DNA of 64,000 nt, from assembly GCF_030296015.1 (NCBI RefSeq), contig NZ_AP027368.1, positions 124,001 to 188,000 of the forward strand, in the 5' to 3' direction. The notes under the pieces were generated by a model. It saw nothing but the letters and a program-made list of their open reading frames with translations. It ran no database searches and was not told the DNA's origin. The position numbers were made by a program, and so were the translations under genes. Positions within the stretch are counted from its first letter, which is position 1, and each line of letters starts with the position of its first letter. Positions 28,564-37,981 of this stretch are shown piece after piece. The DNA comes from Ferrimonas sp. YFM (GTDB lineage: Bacteria > Pseudomonadota > Gammaproteobacteria > Enterobacterales > Shewanellaceae).

Positions 28564-29562
28564 TCAGCCGTAGAAGCTTCGGTACCAGTCGGCGAACCGC
28601 TGCAGACCCTCTGCCAGGGAGGTGTCCGGGCTGAAGCCCACCGCCTGCTGCAGGTTGTCGGTGTCGGCGAAGGTGGTGTAGACGTCACCGGGCTGCATCG
28701 GCTTCATATTCAGCTTGGCCTTGACCCCCAGGGCTTGCTCCAGGGTCTGGATGAAGGTCAGCAGCTCCACCGGCTGATGGTTGCCGATGTTGAACAGCTG
28801 GTAGGGGGCGCTGGACTGGTCCGGAGTGGCGCAGTCGTTGTTGCCGTCCCGCTGGGGGATCGCCTCCATCACTCGCACCACGCCCTCGACGATGTCGTCG
28901 ATGTAGGTGAAGTCCCGGGACAGCTTGCCGTGGTTGAACACGTCGATGGGCTCACCGGCGAGGATCTTGCGGGTAAAGCTGAAGTAGGCCATGTCCGGAC
29001 GGCCCATGGGGCCGTAGACGGTGAAGAACCTCAGCCCGGTGGTGGGCAGGTCATACAGGTGGCTGTAGGTGTGGGCCATCAGCTCATTGGACTTTTTGGT
29101 GGCGGCGTACAGGCTCACCGGATGATCCACCGCGTCGCTCTCGCTGAAGGGCACCTTCTTGTTCATGCCGTATACCGAGGAGGAGGAGGCGTACACCAGG
29201 TGCGGCACCTTCTGCTGACGACAGCCCTCGAGGATGGTCATCATCCCCGCCAGGTTGGAATCCAGGTAGGCCATGGGGTTGTCGATGGAGTATCGCACCC
29301 CGGCCTGGGCGGCCAGGTGCACCACCCGGTCAAACTGGTCGCAGGCAAACAGCTGGGCCATGCCGTCCCGGTCCGCCAGGTCCAGCTCAACGAAGCTGAA
29401 GTTCTCCTCCGGCAGCAACTGTTCCAGACGGGCACGCTTGAGGGCTACGTCGTAGTAGTCGTTGAGGTTGTCCAGCCCCACCACCTGGTGGCCCATGGCC
29501 AGCAGTCGTTTGCTGGTGTAGAAGCCGATGAAACCGGCGGCGCCGGTAACCAGAATTCTCAT
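28564..29562 (-). CDS. UDP-glucuronate 4-epimerase
   Basis: 332 residues from the ATG giving MRILVTGAAGFIGFYTSKRL, preceded by AAAGGA; an upstream extension in frame is rejected. It is an extended short-chain dehydrogenase with the NAD motif GAAGFIG and catalytic SLYAATKKSNE (Y-x3-K). The motif set, including ARLEQL and RPDMAYFSF, is that of CapI/LpsL-type enzymes converting UDP-glucuronate to UDP-galacturonate. This predicts galacturonic acid in the LPS core or a capsule. The heptosyltransferase-like gene upstream is on the same strand, 32 bp away. Confidence 0.88.
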   Translation of the reverse strand: MRILVTGAAGFIGFYTSKRLLAMGHQVVGLDNLNDYYDVALKRARLEQLLPEENFSFVELDLADRDGMAQLFACDQFDRVVHLAAQAGVRYSIDNPMAYLDSNLAGMMTILEGCRQQKVPHLVYASSSSVYGMNKKVPFSESDAVDHPVSLYAATKKSNELMAHTYSHLYDLPTTGLRFFTVYGPMGRPDMAYFSFTRKILAGEPIDVFNHGKLSRDFTYIDDIVEGVVRVMEAIPQRDGNNDCATPDQSSAPYQLFNIGNHQPVELLTFIQTLEQALGVKAKLNMKPMQPGDVYTTFADTDNLQQAVGFSPDTSLAEGLQRFADWYRSFYG

Positions 29563-29594
29563 AAATGTTTCCTTTGTCCTCGTGGGACCAATAA

Positions 29595-30650
29595 TCAGGC
29601 CTGCGACAGCAGGGCATCCACCTTGGCGGTTACTGCATCGACCTCGATGGCGTGCATCAGTTCCTGGCCTTTGGCCCGGGTTCCCCAGGGGATCGCCGAC
29701 AGGGGTTGGCCCTGTTGTGCCTCTATGTGCTCCTGGTAGGCGCTGACCACCCACTCCTGGCTGGTGTAGGGGCCGGTGCGGCCCGGGTTGGAGTGGGCGT
29801 ACAGACCCACCACCGGGGTGCCCTGGGTGACCGCCATGTGGGCAGGGCCGGTGTCCGGGGCCAGCACCAGGGTGGCGCGCCCCAGCAGGGCCAGCAGCTG
29901 CTTCAGGCTGGTCTGGCCCACCAGATTGGTGATCTCAGCTTCAGCATAGTGCTGAATCTCCTGAGCCAACAGCTTTTCCAGTGGCGCCGGGCCGCCACAC
30001 AGCAGCACGGTCAGGCCGCGACCGGCGGCGTGATCGGCCAGGGCGGCGTAGCGCTCCGGCAGCCAGTTGCGCTCGCCCTTGCTGGCGGCGGGGCAGATGA
30101 TCAGGGTGCGCTGTCCCTGGGGAATCCGCTTCCGGGCGAAGCTCAGGTCCTCGTCTGACAGGGGCATCTGCCACTGCGGCGAGGTGTCGGTGACGCCGAG
30201 CTCCCGGGCGAAGTTCATAAAGCCATCGAGCACATGAGGCTCGGCCTGGGGCTGAATCTTGTGGTTGGTGAACAGCCACTGTCCCTCTTTGGCCCTGGCC
30301 TTGTCGAAGCCCACCTTGACCCTGGCACGAATGCCCAGGGTGGCGATGGAGGCGCGCAGGGCCACCTGCATGTGCAGCAGCACATCGAAGCGGCGGCCCT
30401 TGAGGGAGCGCCACAACGCCTTGTAGCCGTCCCAGCCCTTGCGCTTGTCGAACACCACCAGCTCGACGCCGGGCAGCCCCTCGAGCAGAGAGGCCTCCAC
30501 CTTGCCCACCACCCAGGTGATGCTGGCCTGAGGGTGGCGGCGCTGCAGGGCCTGCACCATGGCCACCGCATGGCAGACATCACCGATGGCGGAGAGGCGC
30601 ATGATGCAGATGGAGCTGGGCGTCGAGGGAATTGGCGAACTGGAGTGCAT
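29595..30650 (-). CDS. Family 9 heptosyltransferase (WaaC/WaaQ-like)
   Basis: 351 residues from the ATG giving MHSSSPIPS; an internal Met (MRLSAIGDVCHAVA) begins the conserved core and is an alternative start. GT9 motifs are RLSAIGDVCHAVAMVQAL at the N-terminus and LAPDTGPAHMAVTQGTPVVGLY at the donor site. With WaaF already at 17.9 kb, this one most likely supplies heptosyltransferase I or III; WaaC is otherwise missing from the window. It is divergent from kdkA, with about 150 bp between. Confidence 0.82.
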   Translation of the reverse strand: MHSSSPIPSTPSSICIMRLSAIGDVCHAVAMVQALQRRHPQASITWVVGKVEASLLEGLPGVELVVFDKRKGWDGYKALWRSLKGRRFDVLLHMQVALRASIATLGIRARVKVGFDKARAKEGQWLFTNHKIQPQAEPHVLDGFMNFARELGVTDTSPQWQMPLSDEDLSFARKRIPQGQRTLIICPAASKGERNWLPERYAALADHAAGRGLTVLLCGGPAPLEKLLAQEIQHYAEAEITNLVGQTSLKQLLALLGRATLVLAPDTGPAHMAVTQGTPVVGLYAHSNPGRTGPYTSQEWVVSAYQEHIEAQQGQPLSAIPWGTRAKGQELMHAIEVDAVTAKVDALLSQA

Positions 30651-30799
30651 AAGCAGGGCGGTTTCCGGCCGATAAAGCGGCAATTTTAATGAAATTCCCC
30701 GCTGTGACCAAGTCTCTTTACCCCCTGTGTTGCCATCGCCCCGGACCAGGGTCACAATGAGCGCACTTTTTCTGGCCATTATTCGCGGAGTCCGGCCCC

Positions 30800-31504
30800 A
30801 TGCAGCTGATTCAGAACCACCACTCCAGCCTGCTGCTGGCGGACGGCAGCCCTGCCGATGCCTCCTGGTTTGACCGCCAGGCTCTGGAGGCCGCGGGAAG
30901 GGTGGAGGGCCACTCCGATGCCAGTGGCCGTAACCCGGCCTGGTTCCTCAATGTGGATGGTTTTCGCTGTGTGTTGCGTCACTACTATCGGGGAGGGCTG
31001 CCGGGGAAGCTGATCAAGGACCTCTACCTGTGGCCCGGCCTGGAGCAGACCCGGGCCTACCGGGAGCTGGCGCTGCTGGAGCAGCTGGTGGCCCTGGAGC
31101 TGCCGGTGAGCCGGCCGGTGGCCGCCCAGGTGGTGCGCATAGGCCCGGTGTATCGGGCGGATCTCATCACCGAGCGTCTCGAGGGTTGCCAGGATCTGGT
31201 CAAGCGCCTGGTCAAGGGGCCTCTGCCTGAGGAGAAGTGGCGCCAGCTTGGCGCCCTGCTGGCCCGTTTCCATCGGGCCGGGGTCTATCATGCGGATCTC
31301 AATGCCCGCAACATCCTGATGGACGACGAGCAGTTCTACCTCATCGATTTTGACCGGGGCGAGATTCGTACCCCGGATAGTGGTTGGCAACAGGGGAATC
31401 TGCAGCGGCTGCTGCGCTCCTTCCGTAAGGAGTTGGGGCGGGTCGAGGGACTCCATTGGCAGGAGTCCCACTGGCAGGCGTTGTTAGCCGGCTACAACGC
31501 CTAG
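30800..31504 (+). CDS. kdkA: 3-deoxy-D-manno-octulosonic acid (Kdo) kinase
   Basis: 234 residues. The kinase-fold catalytic loop is H-A-D166-L-N-A-R-N171, with the metal site I-D183-F-D185-R-G. The N-terminal LRHYYRGGLPGKLIKD motif is specific to KdkA. It phosphorylates O-4 of the first Kdo on lipid A, as in Haemophilus and Vibrio, at the cytoplasmic face of the inner membrane. Its last 21 bp overlap the 3' end of waaA in opposite orientation, and the two products act in succession on the same molecule. Confidence 0.93.
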   Translation: MQLIQNHHSSLLLADGSPADASWFDRQALEAAGRVEGHSDASGRNPAWFLNVDGFRCVLRHYYRGGLPGKLIKDLYLWPGLEQTRAYRELALLEQLVALELPVSRPVAAQVVRIGPVYRADLITERLEGCQDLVKRLVKGPLPEEKWRQLGALLARFHRAGVYHADLNARNILMDDEQFYLIDFDRGEIRTPDSGWQQGNLQRLLRSFRKELGRVEGLHWQESHWQALLAGYNA

Positions 31505-32749
31505 GATCACCTCCGCCTGACGCTGGGTGGCGCCGCGGTTGCGCGCCACAAACTGCAGCGCCGCATCCCCCATGCGTTGACGGCCATTGTGGTCGCTCAG
31601 CAGCTGATCCAGGGCCTGCACCAGGTTGTGTTCATCCTCCACCACCAGCATCACTCCCTCCTGCTTGAGCTGGTCACCGATCTCCTTGAAGTTGAAGTAG
31701 TGCGGGCCCATCAGCACCGGCTTGCCAAAGGCCGCCGGCTCCAGCGGGTTGTGGCCGCCCCGTTCGATGAGGCTGCCACCCACCAGGGCGATGTCGCTCA
31801 TGCCGCACAGGGTTTTCAGCTCGCCCATGGTGTCGCCAATCAGCACCTGGGTGGTGTCGGCTATGGGGCCGCCGTCGCTGCGCCGGGCCAGAGTCAGGTT
31901 CGCTTCCTGGCTGAGATCGGCGGCGCGGGCAAACTGCTCCGGATGCCTGGGCACCAGCATCAGCAGCAGGTCAGGGAAGTGTTCTAGCAGGGTTTTGTGG
32001 GCGGCCAGGGCCAGCTCAAACTCGCCCGGGTGGGTGGAGGCGGCCAGCCAGCAGGGGCGTTCGCCCATCAGCTGCAGGCGCAGGGTGTTGGCGTGCGCTC
32101 GCTCTGCATCGTCCACCGCAATATCAAACTTGAGACTGCCACAGTCGGTCATGCCTGCCGGGGCGGCCCCCAGTTTCACCAGGCGGGCACCGTCGGTGCT
32201 GTTCTGGGCGGCCACGGCGGTCAGTTGTGCCAGCATCGGCCCCACCAGTGACGGAAAGCGGCCATAGCCCTTGGCAGAGCGCTCGGACAGGCGGGCGTTG
32301 GCCAGGATCACCGGGATCCGCCGTTTATGGCAATGGTGCACCAGGTTGGGCCACAGCTCGGTTTCCATCAATACCACCCCAACCGGCTTCAACCGGCTCA
32401 GGAACCAGGCCATCACCGGGCTCAGATCCAGCGGCAGGTAGCAGTGATGCACCAGTTCGCCCAGATGCTGTTTCACCTGGGCTGAGCCTGTGGGGGTGGT
32501 GGTGGTCACCAGAATCGGGGTGTCAGGACGTTGCTGTTTCAGGGTGCGGATCAGTCCCAGGGCGGCCAGGGTCTCCCCCATGGAGGCGCAGTGGACGATC
32601 AGTGGCGCCCGTACCCTGGGCAGGTTCAGGGCGAAGCGTTCGCCGAGGCGGCCACGGTAATCCGGGCTGCGCAGGGCACGCCAGCCCAGGTAGGCCAGCA
32701 CCAGGGGAGTGAGCAGGATCAGCAGCAGGCTGTAGAGTATTCGGTTCAT
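31484..32749 (-). CDS. waaA: Kdo transferase
   Basis: 421 residues. An N-terminal membrane anchor (about 5-22) is followed by the acceptor domain (SMGETLAALGLIRTL, VVLMETELWPNL) and the donor domain with GGSLIERGGHNPLEPAAFG. It transfers Kdo from CMP-Kdo to lipid IVA. Co-occurrence with KdkA suggests a monofunctional enzyme that adds a single Kdo, by analogy with Haemophilus. The stop codon lies within the 3' end of kdkA on the other strand. Confidence 0.95.
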   Translation of the reverse strand: MNRILYSLLLILLTPLVLAYLGWRALRSPDYRGRLGERFALNLPRVRAPLIVHCASMGETLAALGLIRTLKQQRPDTPILVTTTTPTGSAQVKQHLGELVHHCYLPLDLSPVMAWFLSRLKPVGVVLMETELWPNLVHHCHKRRIPVILANARLSERSAKGYGRFPSLVGPMLAQLTAVAAQNSTDGARLVKLGAAPAGMTDCGSLKFDIAVDDAERAHANTLRLQLMGERPCWLAASTHPGEFELALAAHKTLLEHFPDLLLMLVPRHPEQFARAADLSQEANLTLARRSDGGPIADTTQVLIGDTMGELKTLCGMSDIALVGGSLIERGGHNPLEPAAFGKPVLMGPHYFNFKEIGDQLKQEGVMLVVEDEHNLVQALDQLLSDHNGRQRMGDAALQFVARNRGATQRQAEVILGVVAG

Positions 32750-32856
32750 GGCCGGGTCTGTGACTGGTCGGAGCCCGCATCATAAGGCAGGGGCAGGGCT
32801 GTTTCAAATCCACTGGTGTCTGGTAAGCTAGGCCAGGTCAGAGAGAAGATAAAACT

Positions 32857-33516
32857 ATGAAGACTAAAGACAGAATCATTCTTGCCAGCCGTGAACTGTT
32901 CAATGAGCATGGTGAGCGGGCGATCACAACGAATCACATCGCCGCCCATATGGGGATCAGTCCCGGCAACCTGTACTACCACTTCCGCAACAAGGAAGAG
33001 ATCATCCGTTGCATCTACAAGGAGTACGAGAACTACATCGTTGAGGCGTTCCGGCCTCTGGATGTGGAGAACGAGAGTGATCTGGAGTTCCTGGTTCGTT
33101 ACCTGGACGGTATGTTCCAGGCGATGTGGCGCTTCCGTTTCTTCTACGCCAACCTTACCGACATCCTTACCCGGGACAAGGAGCTGCACCAGCGTTACCT
33201 GGAGGTGCACAGCCGCATGACCAAGGTGGCGGCGGACAACCTGAGATTGCTTAGGGACAACGGCACCGTGGTGGTGGAGGACAAGTACATCGAGGACCTG
33301 GCTCAGACCCTGAAGCAGATCGTCACTTGTTGGATCTCCTATCGCAATGCCCAGATGCTGGAGAGCAGCATCACCAAGCGTGAGATCTACAAAGGGGTGA
33401 TTCGGGTGCTGATCACCTTCAGGGGCATCGTTTCCGATGCGGCGATGCCGGAGTTCGATCGTATCGAGCGCAAGTATCGCGAACTCTACGAGAGCATGGG
33501 CGGCGAGCCGACCTAA
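32857..33516 (+). CDS. TetR-family transcriptional regulator
   Basis: 219 residues. The N-terminal TetR helix-turn-helix covers about 5-50 (ITTNHIAAHMGISPGNLYYHF). The C-terminal ligand/dimer domain is rich in aromatic and charged residues and not assignable to a known effector. Proteins with this N-terminal type occur in Shewanella and Vibrio. Neither neighbour (waaA divergent, kbl-tdh downstream after a 245-bp gap) is an obvious target. Confidence 0.85.
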   Translation: MKTKDRIILASRELFNEHGERAITTNHIAAHMGISPGNLYYHFRNKEEIIRCIYKEYENYIVEAFRPLDVENESDLEFLVRYLDGMFQAMWRFRFFYANLTDILTRDKELHQRYLEVHSRMTKVAADNLRLLRDNGTVVVEDKYIEDLAQTLKQIVTCWISYRNAQMLESSITKREIYKGVIRVLITFRGIVSDAAMPEFDRIERKYRELYESMGGEPT

Positions 33517-33580
33517 GGCGCACCGACCCGGGCTGGCTGTATTTGCGCCAGTCCACCCTTTACAGTTTTAAATACCCCAA

Positions 33581-33608
33581 GGGGCAGATTGCTGCTGCAA
33601 GCTGCCCC
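33581..33608. promoter_or_regulatory. Inverted repeat upstream of kbl-tdh
   Basis: GGGGCAG (33581-33587) mirrors CTGCCCC (33602-33608) around a 14-bp centre, about 155 bp before kbl. With no T-run it is more likely an operator or leader structure than a terminator. Confidence 0.35.
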
Positions 33609-33761
33609 ATCCCCCGTTAGAATGTCGCCAATAATTAAGACGGGCTGTCGCGTCGCACACCCTTCCCATCTCCTCCCCTGACGGGGTCCGAGTCTGGGAA
33701 GTTCCTGTGCCCACCAGCGCGGCGCGTCCCACAATAATCAAGGATGCCAATGGGAGGCAGC

Positions 33762-34958
33762 ATGTCATCTTCCGCATTTTACGCCCAGATCCAGCAGCAA
33801 CTGGAGGACGTAAAGGCCGATGGGCTTTACAAGCACGAGCGAGTCATCACTTCACCCCAGCAGACCGCCATTGAGGTGAACACCGGGGAGCAGGTCATCA
33901 ACTTCTGCGCCAACAACTACCTGGGTCTGGCCAACAGCCCGGAGCTGGTTGCTGCGGCTCAGCAGGGGCTGGCGGATCACGGCTTCGGCATGGCCTCCGT
34001 TCGCTTTATCTGCGGTACCCAGGACATCCACAAGGCACTGGAAGCCAAGCTGTCCGCCTTCCTGGGCATGGAAGACACCATCCTCTACTCCTCCTGCTTC
34101 GATGCCAATGCCGGCCTGTTTGAGACCCTGCTGGGGCCAGAAGACGCCATTGTCAGTGATGCCCTGAACCACGCCTCCATCATCGACGGCGTTCGCCTGT
34201 GTAAGGCCAAGCGGTTCCGCTACGCCAACAACGACATGGCCGAGCTGGAGAGCTGCCTGAAGCAGGCCCGTGAGGCCGGCGCCCGTAACATCCTGATTGC
34301 CACCGACGGCGTGTTCTCCATGGATGGCGTGATCGCCAACCTGGAAGGCATCTGTGATCTGGCGGACCAGTATGGCGCCCTGGTGATGGTGGACGACTCC
34401 CACGCCGTGGGCTTTGTCGGCGAAGGCGGTCGCGGCACCCATGAGCACTGCAAGGTGATGGAGCGGGTGGACATCATCACCGGCACCCTGGGCAAGGCCC
34501 TGGGCGGTGCCTCCGGCGGTTTCACTTCCGGCAAGAAAGAGGTGATCGACTGGTTGCGTCAACGCAGCCGTCCCTACCTGTTCTCCAACTCCCTGGCACC
34601 GGCCATCGTCGCCGCCTCCCTCAAGGTGCTGGACCTGATTGCCGAAGGTCAGGCACTGCGTGCCCAGTTGTGGGACAACGCCAACCATTTCCGCAGCCGC
34701 ATGAGCGACGCCGGATTCACCCTGGCCGGTGCCGATCACGCCATCATCCCGGTGATGATTGGCGACGCTGCCCTGGCGTCCGAGTTCGCCGACCGCCTGC
34801 TGGCGGAGGGGATCTACGTGATTGGTTTCTCCTTCCCCGTGGTGCCCAAGGGCCAGGCGCGCATCCGTACCCAGATGTCTGCCGCCCACACCCGTGAACA
34901 GCTGGATAAGGCGATCGATGCCTTCATCCGCATCGGTAAAGAGCTGGAGATCATCTGA
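33762..34958 (+). CDS. kbl: Glycine C-acetyltransferase (2-amino-3-ketobutyrate CoA ligase)
   Basis: 398 residues from the ATG with a GGGAGG ribosome site, exactly the E. coli Kbl length. It is a PLP enzyme of the alpha-oxoamine synthase family: [14 protein letters not shown] at the N-terminus and the PLP lysine in [14 protein letters not shown]. It cleaves 2-amino-3-oxobutyrate with CoA to glycine and acetyl-CoA. tdh follows with a 1-bp overlap (TGATG), so the unstable intermediate is made and used by coupled products. Confidence 0.96.
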   Translation: MSSSAFYAQIQQQLEDVKADGLYKHERVITSPQQTAIEVNTGEQVINFCANNYLGLANSPELVAAAQQGLADHGFGMASVRFICGTQDIHKALEAKLSAFLGMEDTILYSSCFDANAGLFETLLGPEDAIVSDALNHASIIDGVRLCKAKRFRYANNDMAELESCLKQAREAGARNILIATDGVFSMDGVIANLEGICDLADQYGALVMVDDSHAVGFVGEGGRGTHEHCKVMERVDIITGTLGKALGGASGGFTSGKKEVIDWLRQRSRPYLFSNSLAPAIVAASLKVLDLIAEGQALRAQLWDNANHFRSRMSDAGFTLAGADHAIIPVMIGDAALASEFADRLLAEGIYVIGFSFPVVPKGQARIRTQMSAAHTREQLDKAIDAFIRIGKELEII

Positions 34959-35992
34959 TGACCACCATGAAAGCGCTGTCGAAACTCAAGCCCGAGATGG
35001 GGATCTGGATGGTGGATGCCCCCAAACCCAAGCTGGGGCACAACGACCTGCTGATCAAGATTAAGAAGACCGCCATCTGCGGCACCGATGTGCACATCTA
35101 CAACTGGGACGAGTGGTCTCAGAAGACCATCCCGGTACCCATGGTGGTGGGACACGAGTACGTGGGCGAAGTGGTGGACATGGGCCAGGAGGTGCGTGGG
35201 TTTGAGCTGGGCGACCGGGTCTCCGGTGAAGGCCACATCACCTGTGGCCACTGCCGCAACTGCCGTGGCGGCCGTACCCATCTGTGTCGCAACACCTCGG
35301 GTGTGGGCGTCAACCGGGACGGCGCCTTTGCCGAGTACCTGGTGATCCCCGCCTTCAACGCCTTCAAGATCCCCGATGACATCAGCGATGATCTGGCGTC
35401 CATCTTCGACCCCTTCGGCAATGCGGTGCACACCGCCCTCTCTTTCGATCTGGTGGGTGAGGATGTGCTGATCACCGGTGCCGGTCCCATCGGCATCATG
35501 GCTGCCGCCGTGGCCCGTCACGTGGGTGCCCGTCACGTGGTGATCACCGACGTCAACGATTACCGTCTGGAGCTGGCCGCCAAGATGGGTGCCACCCGCA
35601 CGGTGAACGTGGCTAAGGAGAAGCTGGAAGATGTGATGACCGAGCTGAAGATGACCGAGGGCTTCGATGTGGGCCTGGAGATGTCCGGTGTCCCCAGCGC
35701 GTTCAATTCCATGCTGGAAACCATGAATCACGGCGGCAAGATCGCCATGTTGGGCATTCCCCCGGGTTCCATGGGCATCGACTGGAATCAGGTGATCTTC
35801 AAGGGACTGATCCTTAAGGGTATCTATGGCCGGGAGATGTTCGAGACCTGGTACAAGATGGCCAGCCTGATCCAGTCCGGCCTGGACATCACCCCCATCA
35901 TCACCCACCACTTCCACATCGACGATTTCCAGGAAGGGTTCGATGTGATGCGCGGTGGCCAGTCCGGCAAGGTGATCCTCAACTGGGATTGA
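34958..35992 (+). CDS. tdh: L-threonine 3-dehydrogenase
   Basis: 344 residues, or 341 if the Met giving [10 protein letters not shown], as in E. coli, is the start. It is a zinc-dependent medium-chain dehydrogenase: catalytic zinc site [11 protein letters not shown] and GHEYVGEV, structural zinc cysteines in [18 protein letters not shown] motif GAGPIG. It oxidises threonine to 2-amino-3-oxobutyrate for Kbl. The operon ends at a clear terminator. Lrp control is known for the E. coli operon; no Lrp site is demonstrable here. Confidence 0.96.
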   Translation: MTTMKALSKLKPEMGIWMVDAPKPKLGHNDLLIKIKKTAICGTDVHIYNWDEWSQKTIPVPMVVGHEYVGEVVDMGQEVRGFELGDRVSGEGHITCGHCRNCRGGRTHLCRNTSGVGVNRDGAFAEYLVIPAFNAFKIPDDISDDLASIFDPFGNAVHTALSFDLVGEDVLITGAGPIGIMAAAVARHVGARHVVITDVNDYRLELAAKMGATRTVNVAKEKLEDVMTELKMTEGFDVGLEMSGVPSAFNSMLETMNHGGKIAMLGIPPGSMGIDWNQVIFKGLILKGIYGREMFETWYKMASLIQSGLDITPIITHHFHIDDFQEGFDVMRGGQSGKVILNWD

Positions 35993-36011
35993 TCTCGTAA
36001 AGAGGATGAAC

Positions 36012-36036
36012 AGGGCCGGTTTACCGGCCCTTTTTT
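36012..36036 (+). terminator. Terminator of kbl-tdh
   Basis: AGGGCCGG (36012-36019) pairs with CCGGCCCT (36024-36031), followed by a T-run. Confidence 0.88.
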
Positions 36037-36126
36037 ATCCGCCGGGGTTTTTCGATACACTGAGGCTCTGGCGCTTGAGGGTGTATAGCGAAACAACGGC
36101 GGTCAGCAGGTCCAAAGGAGAAGTGT

Positions 36127-36447
36127 GTGGCCAACTATCAGAACATCGATCTGGGGGCACTTTCCCAGCTGCAGCAGCAGGGAGGGGTGCAACTGGTGGA
36201 CATCCGGGATCCCGAGTCCTTCGTCCGGGGGCGGATCCCCGGCGCCCTGAGGTTGCATCAGGGCAACCTGGCCCAGTTTATGATGGAGGGGGAGTATGAG
36301 GATCCCCTGGTGGTGGTGTGCTACCACGGCATCAGCAGCCAGAGTGCGGCCCAGTACCTGGCGGAGCAGGGGTTTGAGCAGGTCTACAGCCTGATAGGCG
36401 GCATGGAAGCCTGGACACAGTCCGGCGCCGAGGTGGAAGCCGGATGA
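36127..36447 (+). CDS. glpE: Thiosulfate sulfurtransferase GlpE (single-domain rhodanese)
   Basis: 106 residues with a GTG start. The rhodanese active-site loop is V-V-V-C65-Y-H-G-I-S-S, with Cys at the same position as in E. coli GlpE. It moves sulfane sulfur from thiosulfate to cyanide or thioredoxin in vitro; the physiological acceptor is uncertain. glpG follows with a 4-bp ATGA overlap. The glpR/glpD genes that accompany it in E. coli are absent here. Confidence 0.93.
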   Translation: MANYQNIDLGALSQLQQQGGVQLVDIRDPESFVRGRIPGALRLHQGNLAQFMMEGEYEDPLVVVCYHGISSQSAAQYLAEQGFEQVYSLIGGMEAWTQSGAEVEAG

Positions 36448-37283
36448 TTGCCCTAGGTGTACTGAACAACCCCAGGGCGGCCCAGGCCTTTGTGGATTAC
36501 CTGGCGGGCCTTGGGGTCAAAGCCGAGCTGAGCCGCAGTGAGCAGGGGGTGGAGATCTGGGTGCCCGAGGTGGATCAGCCCAGAGCCAAGGTGGAGTTCG
36601 AGCGCTTCCTGGCGGATCCTCTGCACCCCAGGTATCACGAGGCTTCCTGGCGCAACGGCAGTACCGATAATGGCCTGAGTTATGGCAAACCCCTGAAGCA
36701 GCTGATGGGAACCCTGCTGGGCCGGGCGGGACCGGTAACCCTGTTGGTGATGCTGGTCTGCATCGCCGTCTATATTCCCTGGGGAGTGCTGCGCTGGCAG
36801 CAGCCGCTGTTCTATGCCCTGCACTTCTTCGAAAGCTGGGATGCCTTCTCCCTGGAGCAGGGCTGGCGGCTGTTCTCCCCCATACTGCTGCACTTCGACC
36901 CCATGCACATCGTCTTCAACCTGCTGTGGTGGTGGTTCCTGGGGGGACAGGTGGAGCAGCGCCTGGGCAGTGGCAAGCTGTTTGTACTGCTGCTGGCGGG
37001 AGCGGCCCTGCCCAATCTGGTTCAGTTTGCCATGGTCGGGCCGGCGTTTGGCGGGCTCTCCGGGGTGGTGTATGCCCTGGTGGGCTACTGTTGGCTGATG
37101 GGCAGGCTGGCGCCCCAGCGGGGAATAGTGCTGCCCGACTCCTACATGATGTTTCTGATTCTATGGCTGGTGATGGGCTTCATGGGCTTTATGAACATGG
37201 CCAATTGGGCCCACCTTGGTGGATTGCTGGTGGGACTGGCCCAGGCGCTGATGGACAGCGGTGGCCGGACCCGAAGGGCATAA
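36444..37283 (+). CDS. glpG: Rhomboid intramembrane serine protease
   Basis: 279 residues. A small N-terminal cytoplasmic domain (about 1-70) precedes six membrane segments. The catalytic serine is S206 in GGLSGVVYALVGY and the histidine is H257 in NWAHLGGLLVG; the HFDPMHIVFNLLWWW loop is also conserved. It cleaves membrane proteins within or near the bilayer. Translational coupling to glpE is conserved across gammaproteobacteria. It ends at a bidirectional terminator. Confidence 0.95.
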   Translation: MIALGVLNNPRAAQAFVDYLAGLGVKAELSRSEQGVEIWVPEVDQPRAKVEFERFLADPLHPRYHEASWRNGSTDNGLSYGKPLKQLMGTLLGRAGPVTLLVMLVCIAVYIPWGVLRWQQPLFYALHFFESWDAFSLEQGWRLFSPILLHFDPMHIVFNLLWWWFLGGQVEQRLGSGKLFVLLLAGAALPNLVQFAMVGPAFGGLSGVVYALVGYCWLMGRLAPQRGIVLPDSYMMFLILWLVMGFMGFMNMANWAHLGGLLVGLAQALMDSGGRTRRA

Positions 37284-37285
37284 AG

Positions 37286-37311
37286 AAAGGGGAGCAGAAG
37301 CTCCCCTTTTT
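37286..37311. terminator. Bidirectional terminator between glpG and the FliL-like gene
   Basis: AAAGGGGAGC (37286-37295) pairs with GCTCCCCTTT (37300-37309) through an AGAA loop; T-runs appear on both strands. Confidence 0.82.
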
Positions 37312-37313
37312 CT

Positions 37314-37736
37314 TCACTGATACAGGAATTTGGTAAACAACAGGTTGACCAGCAGGGGCTCCCCCACCTCCTGCTCCAGCAACTGGTTGACGGTCTCAAA
37401 GCAGTAGCGGCGAATCTCTTCCCGGCCGGTGAGAGACTGAATCTTCTCTTCGTCCTGTTCGCCGAGGATCTCGATGATGGTACTGCGGATCAGTGGGGCA
37501 TGGTGCTCCACAATGGCGACGTTATTGGCGTCTTCGAGCATCAACTCGATGCTGACCCGGATATAGCCCAGGCGGCTGCTGTCGGTGACATAATTAGTGG
37601 TAATTTCCGGCTCCAAACCGTAATAACCATAATTGTCAGAGTATGCACTGGCAGCCCCCTCTTGTGCGGCCTCCTCGGCCATGGCCCACGGCGATAAAAT
37701 CAGTATCAGGGCCAAAAAGCAGTTGGCTAAACGCAT
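37314..37736 (-). CDS. FliL-like periplasmic protein
   Basis: 140 residues from the ATG giving MRLANCFLALILILSPWAMA, a clear signal peptide; a GTG start 8 codons upstream is possible. The rest (GYIRVSIELMLEDANN, HHAPLIRSTIIEILGEQDEE, LLVNLLFTKFLYQ) follows the FliL C-terminal domain pattern. True FliL is an inner-membrane flagellar stator-associated protein in a flagellar operon; this copy stands alone beside glpG and is probably secreted to the periplasm. Such solitary FliL-like genes are seen in Shewanella and Vibrio. Role uncertain. Confidence 0.75.
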   Translation of the reverse strand: MRLANCFLALILILSPWAMAEEAAQEGAASAYSDNYGYYGLEPEITTNYVTDSSRLGYIRVSIELMLEDANNVAIVEHHAPLIRSTIIEILGEQDEEKIQSLTGREEIRRYCFETVNQLLEQEVGEPLLVNLLFTKFLYQ

Positions 37737-37981
37737 TATCCCTTGGGTCTCCATATTCACATGTGCGAGTAGTTAGCATATCAACTCTAATACAGAGTTT
37801 CCTTGGCTCCAAATCTAGTTTTGATACTATGGGAATGGGTGTGTGGATCTTCGCTGACGGTTTTGGCGCCAGCCTGTCTTGGCGGTGAAAAAAGGATGGT
37901 CAGGGGCGGCTTGAGATGAACCTGTTATCGGGCCCAAGGATCAACGGCCAACACACCCTGACCCACTGTATAGGAGTCGTA

